From: Akkermansia sp.
GTDB taxonomy: Bacteria; Verrucomicrobiota; Verrucomicrobiia; Verrucomicrobiales; Akkermansiaceae
DNA: 37,228 nt
Assembly (NCBI GenBank): GCA_017390945.1
Contig: JAFOZZ010000183.1
Coordinates: forward strand, 1 to 37,228
Reading direction: 5' to 3'
The notes beneath the pieces were generated by a model that was not told where the DNA came from, searched no databases, and was given only the letters and a program-made list of their open reading frames with translations. The position numbers and the translations under genes were made by a program. Positions within the stretch are counted from its first letter, which is position 1. Every line of letters starts with the position of its first letter. Positions 23,220 through 31,040 of the stretch are shown here, one piece after another.

Positions 23220-23521
23220 AAGATAGGAAATGAGCTTTTTGGGAGTACAAGGGACGAAGTACCTGCTAGTCAGCTATCGCTGAAAGTATAAGCGAAGCAT
23301 GCTCCAAACTTACTGCCCGTGCTTTAAACCCGCGGAACAGAAGCCATTGCATTGCTCCCCCCAGCGAACTTTAGCGAGCCTAACTTACAACCTAGACCTT
23401 AACTCGTCATTCGTAACTCGAAACTCGTAACTGTTTTTTCGGTTATCGCCCCTTTATCCGTACCACGATTGTATTCCTGTTACTTCATCATGTCAACGTA
23501 TCAGCCTGTCATGGAGCAGCC
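23220..23521. other. Non-coding gap with degenerate repeat tract
   Basis: No gene is seen. Around 23390-23432 is a tract of imperfect repeats (ACTCGTCATTCGTAACTCG, then AACTCGTAAC), the inverse of the GTTACAAGTTACGAAGGACA tract at 980-1012. It looks like another remnant of the dispersed intergenic family. Confidence 0.4.
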
Positions 23522-23550
23522 TTGACATGAGCCGCGTTTTTTCATAAGAT
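23522..23550 (+). promoter_or_regulatory. Promoter for khpA-priA
   Basis: -35 TTGACA (23522-23527, consensus), 17-nt spacer, -10 TAAGAT (23545-23550), 24 nt before the ATG at 23575. Expected leader is about 18 nt. Confidence 0.7.
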
Positions 23551-23574
23551 GATGGCAGCAAGAGATTTCCCCAC

Positions 23575-23856
23575 ATGCAACAGATTATTGAATCCATTGG
23601 CAAGTACCTGCTGGCAGTCGTCAGCCCCCTCATCAAGCACCCGGACAAAGCCCAGCTGCGCGTAGCGGGCAGTGAGGAAGGTGACATGGTACGCTTCCGC
23701 CTGGTGCTGGAGCCGGGGGACATCCCGCGCATCATTGGCCGCAATGGCATGACCGCCTCCGCCATCCGCTCGCTGGCCAAAGCTGCTGGTGAGAAAGCCG
23801 GAGTAAAGGTTGTGGTACACATCATCTCGCGCGAAGAACTCGAAGAGGAGAGCTGA
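23575..23856 (+). CDS. khpA: KhpA-type KH-domain RNA-binding protein
   Basis: 93 residues forming one KH domain with the RNA-contacting loop IIGRNGMTASAIRSL (GRNG at 55-58), and an acidic tail (EELEEES). KhpA is a small cytoplasmic RNA chaperone that in Gram-positives pairs with KhpB/EloR; in many genomes it lies near rpsP and rimM, which is not the case here. Instead priA follows at 20 nt, so the two are probably cotranscribed from the promoter at 23522. The length is slightly above the usual 75-80 residues. Assignment to the family is secure, its cellular targets are not. Confidence 0.88.
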   Translation: MQQIIESIGKYLLAVVSPLIKHPDKAQLRVAGSEEGDMVRFRLVLEPGDIPRIIGRNGMTASAIRSLAKAAGEKAGVKVVVHIISREELEEES

Positions 23857-23876
23857 AGCCCCCCCTCATCTGCCCC

Positions 23877-26129
23877 ATGCAGCAGGCCCTTTTCCAGGAA
23901 GACGCCATTCGCCCCGCCGCCCGCGTACTGGTAGACGGTCTGAACGACATGGTGCTCGACTATGCCATACCGGAGGGCATGCTGGGTGTCACACGCGGCA
24001 GCCGCGTGGAGGTACCGCTGCGCAGCCGCTCCACGACCGGTACCGTCATCAACCTGGTAACGCCGGATGCTGAGTGGGGACACCGCCTGAAACCCCTCAC
24101 CCGCCTGATAGACGACACGCCGGCGGTGAGTCCGGTGCTCATGGACTTGGCAGAATGGGCTGCCCGCTACTACGCCGTGCCGGTGGAGCAAATGATTCGC
24201 TGCATCGTGCCTGAGCCCGTGCGCCGCGAGCGTCACGAGGAAAAGACCCGCAAGGTCGCCGTGCTGCTGAAATGGCCGGATGACGACACACTCAACAAAA
24301 TCAATGCCCGAGCCCCGCGTCAGGCCGCCATCCTGCGCTATCTGCACGATGGCGAAAGCAAGCGCGAAGCCCTGGCTGACCTCGGTGGCACAGCTGCACT
24401 GCCCGCCTGCCGCTCGCTGGAAGCCAAAGGCTACATCCGCATCGAGGAAGAAGCCGTGCACCGCGACCCGGCTGGCAATGAAGAGTTTGCACAATCCGCC
24501 CCGCTGGAACTGAATGAGGAACAGGCGGAGGCCCTCAAAAGCATCATAGCCGCCTGCGATGGCAGCGACAGCAAGCCCCTGCTGCTGCAAGGTGTCACTG
24601 GCTCCGGCAAGACGGAGGTATACCTGCAAGCCGCCGCGCACGTGATGAAGAGTGGCCGTGGCGTCCTCATTCTGGTGCCGGAAATATCGCTCACGCCGCA
24701 GACGATGGCACGCTTCAAGAGCCGCTTTGCTGATACGCCGGGGGCAGTGGCCATTCTGCACAGCGCCATGAGCGATGGCGAGCGATTCGACGAGTGGCAC
24801 GCCATCCACCGAGGCAAAGCTCGCATAGCCATCGGCCCCCGCTCCGCCCTCTTTGCGCCAGTACAAAAGCTGGGGCTCATCATTGTGGACGAGGAGCACG
24901 ACTCCTCCTACAAGCAGGAGAATGCCCCGCGCTACCACGGACGCGACCTCGCAGTACTACGCGCCCGCATGGAAGGAGCCACCGTGGTACTGGGCTCCGC
25001 CACCCCCTCTCTGGAGAGCCTGCACAATGTCAACTGCGGCAAATACAACATGCTGCGTATGGACAAGCGAGCCGACGGCCAGCGACTGCCCCTCACCCGC
25101 GTGCTCGACATGCGCAGCGAGCCCAAGGACAAGCGCAACCTCGGCATCCTCTCCGAGCGCCTGCGTATGGCCATCGAGGAGCGCCTGAACCGCGGGGAGC
25201 AGACCATCCTGCTGCTGAACCGCCGAGGCTTCGCCCGCGCCCTGCAATGCCCAGACTGCGGCCACGTCGTCACCTGCGAGCACTGCGCCCTGCCCCTTAC
25301 CTACCACGCTACAGAGAACCGCCTCATCTGCCACCTGTGCGGATTCCGCGCCGTGGTACCACGCAGCTGCCCGGAATGCCGGGAGAATAACATTCTGCTG
25401 GAAGGCTACGGCACCCAGAAAGTGGAGCGAGTGCTGCGTAACTGCTTCCCCAAGGCGCGCCTGCAACGTGTGGATGCCGATGTAGCCGCGCGCAAGAATG
25501 CGCTGCGCGATATTCTGGCTGATTTCCGAGCCCACCGCATTGATATTCTGCTGGGCACACAGATGATTTCCAAGGGGCTGGATTTCCCCGGTGTTACGCT
25601 GGTAGGTGTCTTGAATGCCGACCTCGGCCTCTGCATCCCCGACCCCCGCGCAGCGGAGCGCACCTTCCAGCTGCTCACTCAGGTGGCAGGACGCGCCGGG
25701 CGCGGCGATATCGATGGCGAGGTAATTATTCAGACCTACACCCCCCACGCCGCCGCCATCCAATACGCCCGCCGACACGACACGGATGGCTTTTCCGAGA
25801 ATGAACTCGGCCTGCGCCAGCAATTCAATTTCCCGCCTTTCCGGCACCTCGCCGTGCTCACAGTTCGCTCACCGCAAGAGGAGCTGGCAGACTTCTCCCT
25901 GCGAACTCTCCATAAGCGCCTGCAAGCCGCACTTCCCCAAGGGGTAGAAATAACCGACCCCGCCCCGGCACCCATTGCCCGCGCCCACGGACAGTTCCGC
26001 TTCCAGTGCACCATTAACTCCCAGAGCGCCCGCACCGTCGCCGATATCGTCTCCCGCGAAATCGCCAACCTCAACGCCGGCGAAGACATCACCATCACCC
26101 TCGACATCGACGCCTACAGCTTTATGTAA
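23877..26129 (+). CDS. priA: Primosomal protein N' (replication restart helicase PriA)
   Basis: 750 residues, normal length. PriA recognises stalled forks and D-loops, unwinds DNA 3'-5' and loads the replicative helicase. The N-terminal 3'-DNA-binding domain (about 1-105) is followed by helicase lobe 1 with Walker A GVTGSGKTEVY (239-249) and DEEH box (338-341). Next comes the zinc-binding insert with eight cysteines in CxxC pairs (458/461, 467/470, 485/488, 498/501), then lobe 2 with GTQMISKGLDFPGV and QVAGRAGRGD. The ATG at 23877 fits the N-terminal domain. It is followed by almost 1 kb of non-coding DNA with repeats. No strong terminator is seen after the stop, only a short AT-rich hairpin at about 26155-26172. 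Confidence 0.95.
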   Translation: MQQALFQEDAIRPAARVLVDGLNDMVLDYAIPEGMLGVTRGSRVEVPLRSRSTTGTVINLVTPDAEWGHRLKPLTRLIDDTPAVSPVLMDLAEWAARYYAVPVEQMIRCIVPEPVRRERHEEKTRKVAVLLKWPDDDTLNKINARAPRQAAILRYLHDGESKREALADLGGTAALPACRSLEAKGYIRIEEEAVHRDPAGNEEFAQSAPLELNEEQAEALKSIIAACDGSDSKPLLLQGVTGSGKTEVYLQAAAHVMKSGRGVLILVPEISLTPQTMARFKSRFADTPGAVAILHSAMSDGERFDEWHAIHRGKARIAIGPRSALFAPVQKLGLIIVDEEHDSSYKQENAPRYHGRDLAVLRARMEGATVVLGSATPSLESLHNVNCGKYNMLRMDKRADGQRLPLTRVLDMRSEPKDKRNLGILSERLRMAIEERLNRGEQTILLLNRRGFARALQCPDCGHVVTCEHCALPLTYHATENRLICHLCGFRAVVPRSCPECRENNILLEGYGTQKVERVLRNCFPKARLQRVDADVAARKNALRDILADFRAHRIDILLGTQMISKGLDFPGVTLVGVLNADLGLCIPDPRAAERTFQLLTQVAGRAGRGDIDGEVIIQTYTPHAAAIQYARRHDTDGFSENELGLRQQFNFPPFRHLAVLTVRSPQEELADFSLRTLHKRLQAALPQGVEITDPAPAPIARAHGQFRFQCTINSQSARTVADIVSREIANLNAGEDITITLDIDAYSFM

Positions 26130-26365
26130 TGCTGATGCAAGCATAAAAGCGGGAAATTATTGAAAATAATACACTTTGGTGGATTTAGTTCTTTACCGAT
26201 ACAGCACAAATGCATACCGCAACTACACGTAACTGTTTGATAATAGACAACTGTGTTCGGTATCTGCATTGCTAATGCTGGAGCACAACATGCAGGCCTG
26301 CTTTCTTTACTGACGAAATTTCTGCAAGGCAGCACACCTGCTAGCAGAACAAAAACAAGAGATTC
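26130..26365. other. Non-coding gap after priA
   Basis: Nothing coding is seen. It contains a short AT hairpin (ATTATTGAAAATAAT, about 26157-26171) and a longer imperfect inverted repeat ATGCATACCG...CGGTATCTGCAT (26211-26270). Either could be part of a transcript end or a small RNA, but evidence is thin. Confidence 0.3.
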
Positions 26366-26576
26366 GGATTATCCTGATGTAAATGGGATTGATACCAATC
26401 CCCACCACTCCCTCATTAATTTATTCCTCCGCCTCTACCACCCCGTTCCGGGGTTCCTTTCTTGTTACGCGTTTGCAGGGGTTCCGTCGCTTTCTCGACT
26501 CCACCCCTGCCTATCCTCTACCGCCCGCTTCCGCGGGCTCTGAAATTCCGCGAGCAAAGCTCGCCTGAAATCAGAG
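26366..26576 (+). repeat. About 211-bp structured repeat, copy A
   Basis: More than 90% identical by eye to 26791-27002. It contains, in order, hairpin GGGATTG/CAATCCC, hairpin CCCCGTTCCGGGG, a GCAGGGGTT...CCCCTGC stem enclosing GTCGCTTTCTCGAC, hairpin GCCCGC/GCGGGC, and hairpin GCGAGC/GCTCGC flanked by TGAAATT and TGAAATC. Confidence 0.8.
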
Positions 26577-26601
26577 TCCCGACTAGGGACGTCAGAGCTC
26601 A

Positions 26602-26687
26602 GGCAGGTGGTGGAGCCGCAATAGCGGCGGAACCCCTGCTATCGGAAGTATATATAGCAGAACCCCGGAACGGGGTGGCAGAGGCGG
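26602..26687 (-). repeat. Inverted partial copy of the same repeat, copy C
   Basis: Its reverse complement matches the CCGCCTCT.CCACCCCGTT to CTCCACC.CCTGCC part of copies A and B, with a different insert in the middle (GCTATATATAC region). It makes a large inverted repeat with either neighbour. Confidence 0.7.
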
Positions 26688-26790
26688 CTGACTCAAAAAC
26701 AATGCTTCATTATGAGTATCTTTTCCATATCTTAGTCCTGAGATAACAGGTAGCATGGGTGAAAACCATATACAACACACGAAGAGTTTT

Positions 26791-27002
26791 GGATTTTCCT
26801 GATGTAAATGGGATTGATACCAATCCCCACTACTCCCGCATTAATTTATGCCTCCGCCTCTGCCACCCCGTTCCGGGGTTCGATTTCTTTTTACGCGTTT
26901 GCAGGGGTTCCGTCGCTTTCGCGACTCCCCCCCTGCCTATCCTCTACCGCCCGCTCCCGCGGGCTCTGAAATTCCGCGAGCGAAGCTCGCCTGAAATCAG
27001 AG
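26791..27002 (+). repeat. About 212-bp structured repeat, copy B
   Basis: Direct copy of 26366-26576 with one 1-bp length difference and about a dozen substitutions. Here the internal hairpin is perfect (GTCGC/GCGAC) where copy A is mismatched. It is followed by degenerate hairpins up to about 27090. Confidence 0.8.
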
Positions 27003-27094
27003 ACCTGTGCGGGACTCCAAAATTCCTCGGGTTCTGCCCGACGAACTCTCAAATTCGGCCCTCGGAATTCGGCCTTCGTACTTCAATACGCTTT

Positions 27095-28354
27095 TTATCT
27101 TTGGAGCAGCGCGGCGTAGGCGCCATCGGCTTGTTCGCGGTGAGGGAGAGCGAGGTAATCCTCGACGAGATGGAAGTGGGGGTGAGAGGCGAGGAAGGCA
27201 TCCACCACGGCGCGGTCTTCGGCGCGGTCGATGGAGCAAGTGGAGTAGACCAGGCGACCGCCGGGGCGCACGGCTTCGGCGGCGCAAGTCAGGATGCGCA
27301 GTTGGAGCTCTGTCAGGCGTTCGATTTCGGCAGGCTGCAAACGCCAGCGGGCGTCCACTCGGCGCTGAAGCACGCCGCTGTTGCTGCACGGCACATCCAG
27401 CAACACGGCATCGAATGCACCCTGCCACTTCTGCGGGCAAGGCTGAGTCCAGTCGTGCTGCTGCACTTCGACACGCTCGCCACCGGCACGCAGCAGGTTC
27501 TCGCGCAGCTGAGGCAGGCGGTGCGCCTCTGCATCGGTCGACAACAAATCAATACGCCCGCCCGTTGCACCAATCATCGCCACGGATTTACCACCCGGCG
27601 CGGCACAGGCATCGAGCACGCGTTCACCGGCTTGCGGAGCCAGCAGTCCTACGCAGTAGCGAGTCGAGGGGTCGGCCACATAAATGCGCCCCTCCTGCAA
27701 ATCCTTCATCGGCAAACCGGCAGGCAGGCGGTACCAACCGGGAGCATGGGAAAGCGCCACCCAATCCTCGCCCACCTGCGGCGGGTTCAGGGGATTCACG
27801 CGCCCATACACCGGCGGCGTCTGGATATTCCAGGCAAGCATCTGCTCCGCTTCCTCACGACCAAACTCCGCACACCAGCGCTCCACCAACCAATCGGGCG
27901 CAGAGTAACGCACCCCGAGCGGCAGCGTGGGAAGCTCGGCTTCAAACTCCTCCTGTCGACGCACAGCATTACGCAGCATTCCGTTTATCAGGCCACGGAT
28001 ACGGGGCGGCGCGAGCGATACCGTTTCGCTCACCGCAGCGTGCGCCGGTTTGTGCAGCACAAACAACTGACAAAGCCCCAGCAGCGCCAGCCAGCGGGCG
28101 GAATCCTCCAAGCGTCCGGAACGCAGCTTAGCACACAGGTGCTCCAGGTAGCGCAGGTTACGCAGTGTCCCCAGCACGATAGACTGCACGAGCGCACGAT
28201 TACGCGGGGATGATGCCTGACACTCGCGGTCAATCAAAGTTTCGGCAAAGATACCACCCTGCCCCCAACGCTGCAAGCAATGCCAGGCCAGGCGGCGAGG
28301 ATTGGGTTCCTGCGGCTGAGACGGCGATTTCGGGGAGGACATTTTGCGGCTCAT
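27095..28354 (-). CDS. rsmB: 16S rRNA m5C967 methyltransferase RsmB
   Basis: 419 residues from the ATG at 28354, which overlaps the stop of the upstream gene as ATGA and is therefore translationally coupled; an ATG at 28342 is the alternative. The N-terminal third is a NusB-like RNA-binding domain (RRLAWHCLQRWGQGG...RNRALVQSIVLGTLRNLRYLE). The C-terminal part is a Rossmann methyltransferase with SAM motif DACAAPGGKS (248-257), the DVPCS cysteine (C323) and the YSTCS catalytic cysteine (C373). It methylates C967 of 16S rRNA with S-adenosylmethionine. The DVPCSNSG form differs slightly from the common DxPCSGTG but keeps the cysteine. Last gene of the envelope cluster. Confidence 0.92.
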   Translation of the reverse strand: MSRKMSSPKSPSQPQEPNPRRLAWHCLQRWGQGGIFAETLIDRECQASSPRNRALVQSIVLGTLRNLRYLEHLCAKLRSGRLEDSARWLALLGLCQLFVLHKPAHAAVSETVSLAPPRIRGLINGMLRNAVRRQEEFEAELPTLPLGVRYSAPDWLVERWCAEFGREEAEQMLAWNIQTPPVYGRVNPLNPPQVGEDWVALSHAPGWYRLPAGLPMKDLQEGRIYVADPSTRYCVGLLAPQAGERVLDACAAPGGKSVAMIGATGGRIDLLSTDAEAHRLPQLRENLLRAGGERVEVQQHDWTQPCPQKWQGAFDAVLLDVPCSNSGVLQRRVDARWRLQPAEIERLTELQLRILTCAAEAVRPGGRLVYSTCSIDRAEDRAVVDAFLASHPHFHLVEDYLALPHREQADGAYAALLQR

Positions 28355-29139
28355 GATACGATAGCGGGCGGAAGTTGAAGTGCGGAGTGGATGGGCAGCG
28401 AGCCATTCCACGCAATAACCGAGCCTGTAATGGGCGAGTCGGCAGAGGGGGTAAACTCCATGGTGCCACCGGCGCTCTCCAGTATCACGCGAGCAGCGGC
28501 GAAATCCCACAGGTTGATGCGGTTCTCAATATAGGCATCGAAACGCCCGGCCGCGATATAGCACAGTGTGAGCGCGGCAGAGCCAAGAATACGCACCTTA
28601 CGCACCTGCGAGGAAATATGGGCAAAGCGTCGAACACCCTTCACCCCCGAGCCATCGTGCGTACCATGCCCGACAAAGACCACAGCCTCAGCCATGCGCG
28701 AACGGCCCGATACCCGGATGGGCTCGCCATTCAGACACGCACGCTGCCCGGCAAGCGCCGTGTAACACTCGTCCTGCATCGGGTCGTACACACAGCCGAG
28801 CACCAGCTCACCGGCCACACGCAGAGCAATACTCACACAGAAAATCGGCAAGCCGTAGAAATAATTGACTGTACCATCCAGAGGGTCGACAATCCAGATA
28901 GCATCGGCGTCCCCACTGCCACAGTTGCCTTCCTCACCCAGCACAGCATAATCCGGGTAGGCGGCGCGAAGGTTCTCTACTATCAACTGTTGCGTATCCC
29001 TATCGAGCTGGAGCTTAATATCATGCGGCAGCTCAGCATCCACACGATGCACGGCATGGAATTGCTGCTTCAGGTAAGCGCCGGCAGCTCGGGCAGCAGC
29101 CTGGGCAACAGCCAACTGTGGGGTAAAGTCCATCGTCAT
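28351..29139 (-). CDS. suhB: Inositol-monophosphatase family phosphatase
   Basis: 262 residues. Metal-dependent phosphatase of the IMPase/SuhB family, acting on inositol or other sugar monophosphates. All metal ligands are visible: Glu70 in GEEG, Asp85 and Asp88 in WIVDPLDGT, and Asp212 in WDFAAARVILESAGG. The start at 29139 overlaps the PBP stop as ATGA, and its own stop overlaps the rsmB start in the same way, so three genes are coupled. In E. coli SuhB also binds the Nus complex during rRNA transcription; pairing with the rRNA methylase is suggestive but not proof. The symbol is by family only; the substrate is unknown. Confidence 0.85.
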   Translation of the reverse strand: MTMDFTPQLAVAQAAARAAGAYLKQQFHAVHRVDAELPHDIKLQLDRDTQQLIVENLRAAYPDYAVLGEEGNCGSGDADAIWIVDPLDGTVNYFYGLPIFCVSIALRVAGELVLGCVYDPMQDECYTALAGQRACLNGEPIRVSGRSRMAEAVVFVGHGTHDGSGVKGVRRFAHISSQVRKVRILGSAALTLCYIAAGRFDAYIENRINLWDFAAARVILESAGGTMEFTPSADSPITGSVIAWNGSLPIHSALQLPPAIVS

Positions 29140-31019
29140 TTCTTCTCCTCAGCGGCTTTGACGCGAGCGCGCAGGCGAGCACGAGCCTCCGTATGCAGCT
29201 CCTTGGCCAGGCAGAGAGTGGCACGCTTCATCAGGCCGCTCATGCGGGTACCCTGCGGCATATTCTCAGGATTATCAAAGCCCATCCACACAAAGACAGC
29301 CACGCCCTTGTCGTTGAACACCATGCACATGATGCCGCGATTATCCGGCAGCACCTCGTTCATTACCACAGGCTGTCCCTCCACCACATCAAAAGGCGGA
29401 ATCTGCGACACAGCCGTTGCGCTCTCTCGGCGGATATACTCCTCGGCCTGCTCCGGCTCCAGCGCGTAGAGCAGCTTCTGCCCACGGCTCCAGATGCGGT
29501 CAATGAGCTTAAACTGATAGTCGCGTCCCTGATTCTGAATATCGAACAGGAGGCGAGCGAGGTCAATGCGCTTCATATCGAACTCACCACGATAAAGCGC
29601 CGCCTCATTCTGGCGGGAAGGAAGTTTCAGGTTCAGCCCCAGCTGTTTGTAGAAGGCGCTCACCACATCGTAGCCAAGACTCTGACCTGTTACCTCCACA
29701 TTGCGGGCAACGATATGTGTATTGTCGCCACCGGGCAGACAGGCGCAGGCATATACCAGCGGCGAAGCCGCTTTACCAGGGCGGCACATCTCGGACCAGC
29801 GGTCGCGGCCATCCACAGCGCTGCGGCCGGAAACCATAGCAAGCACGCGCCCCTTGTTGTTGCGGCGGGCATCCACCACCAGCACACAGCATTGCAGCAC
29901 GTTCTCCAGGTCGTTACCATCGCGCACCTTCATGTCAGCCGGGCGCTTAATGCTGTCGTAAAACTTACGCAGGCGCTCAGACTCCTGCGGATTCTCGTGC
30001 AGAATGGGCATCCACTTCTCCGGCATGTTACCGGGCTTTTCCACCGCAATGAGAGCACGCTCCATCGCCTGCTCCACATACTGCTGAAGCTGCAAATCGA
30101 GGTTGGTCACAACCCCCATGCCACCAATGTGCTCGCCGAGCTCATCGCGCATGTCGTCCAGCTCCTTATTGGCCCACATAGACACATAGGACACGACCTC
30201 CTGGGAGGCATCCTTCGTCGAGGAAAGCTTAATCTCCTCAGCCACGGCGTTATTGCGCTCCGTTTCGGAGATGAAGCCCAGCGTCAGCATGCGATCCAGC
30301 GTCTCGCGCTTCACGTCCATGGCATTCTCCATGCTCGTCACGGGGTTGCAGAGGGAGGGAGCACGCACCAGACCGGCCAGAGTGGCGCATTCCACCAGGT
30401 TCAGCTGCGATACGGGCTTGCCGAAATATCGACGAGCGGCAGTGGCCACGCCATAGCAATTCTGGCCGAAATAAATGCGGTTGAGATACTGCGTAAAAAT
30501 CGTCTTCTTGTCGTAGTTGCGCTCAATACGCTGTGCCAGCAGCGCCTCCAGGAACTTGCGATCGAGAGTCTTGTCATTCATCTCGAACACATTGCGGGTA
30601 AGCTGCATGGTGATGGTTGAAGCCCCCTGCTCATAGCTCATGGACGCCACATTACGCAGCAGCGAACGGATAACGGACGAATACACGACACCGCCGTGCT
30701 CAAAGAACGTCTCGTCCTCGCGTGCGACAAAGGCATTCACGAGGTTGGAGGGCAAGTCCTCCCAGCACACAAACTTGTGCTCATCGCCACTGAGGGAAGC
30801 AATGTGCTGATTCTCGCAGTCGTAGAGCGTGCTCACGCCGCCAATCTTCACGACTCGCTCCAGGTCGTACTTCAGCGCGCGCATGCTATACGTAACAAGC
30901 ACGGTAATGGCTGCAATCAGCACCAGCGCCAGCACACTGCCCAGAAAAATCAGGCGCTTGCGGCCAATGCTCAGCAGGTAATACCAATGCTTGCGGCGGT
31001 TTCCTCGAGAATAGAACAT
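29136..31019 (-). CDS. Class A PBP-like peptidoglycan glycosyltransferase with degenerate transpeptidase site
   Basis: 627 residues. A basic N-terminal tail and one transmembrane anchor (residues 22-45) precede a GT51 glycosyltransferase domain (about 60-240). Its catalytic motifs are intact: REDETFFEHGG (Glu101), EQGASTITMQLTRN (130-143), KKTIFTQYLNRIYFG and RRYFGKP. It should polymerise lipid II into glycan strands. The penicillin-binding domain (about 300-600) is short and lacks the active-site SxxK: where PGSxxKP is expected it has PGKAASP (414-420), so Lys replaces the nucleophilic Ser and Ser replaces the Lys. No KTG motif is found either. It is probably not a transpeptidase. It is 21 nt after the TPR gene and coupled to the phosphatase gene. 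Confidence 0.88.
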   Translation of the reverse strand: MFYSRGNRRKHWYYLLSIGRKRLIFLGSVLALVLIAAITVLVTYSMRALKYDLERVVKIGGVSTLYDCENQHIASLSGDEHKFVCWEDLPSNLVNAFVAREDETFFEHGGVVYSSVIRSLLRNVASMSYEQGASTITMQLTRNVFEMNDKTLDRKFLEALLAQRIERNYDKKTIFTQYLNRIYFGQNCYGVATAARRYFGKPVSQLNLVECATLAGLVRAPSLCNPVTSMENAMDVKRETLDRMLTLGFISETERNNAVAEEIKLSSTKDASQEVVSYVSMWANKELDDMRDELGEHIGGMGVVTNLDLQLQQYVEQAMERALIAVEKPGNMPEKWMPILHENPQESERLRKFYDSIKRPADMKVRDGNDLENVLQCCVLVVDARRNNKGRVLAMVSGRSAVDGRDRWSEMCRPGKAASPLVYACACLPGGDNTHIVARNVEVTGQSLGYDVVSAFYKQLGLNLKLPSRQNEAALYRGEFDMKRIDLARLLFDIQNQGRDYQFKLIDRIWSRGQKLLYALEPEQAEEYIRRESATAVSQIPPFDVVEGQPVVMNEVLPDNRGIMCMVFNDKGVAVFVWMGFDNPENMPQGTRMSGLMKRATLCLAKELHTEARARLRARVKAAEEKK

Positions 31020-31040
31020 CGTCTTTCCTTCACTCAGCTT

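Noticed and set aside
23493-24938. 481-codon minus-strand frame over khpA and priA
   Set aside because: Shadow of priA, which has complete helicase and zinc motifs.
26759-28213. 484-codon plus-strand frame over the repeats and rsmB
   Set aside because: Shadow of rsmB fused to translated repeat.
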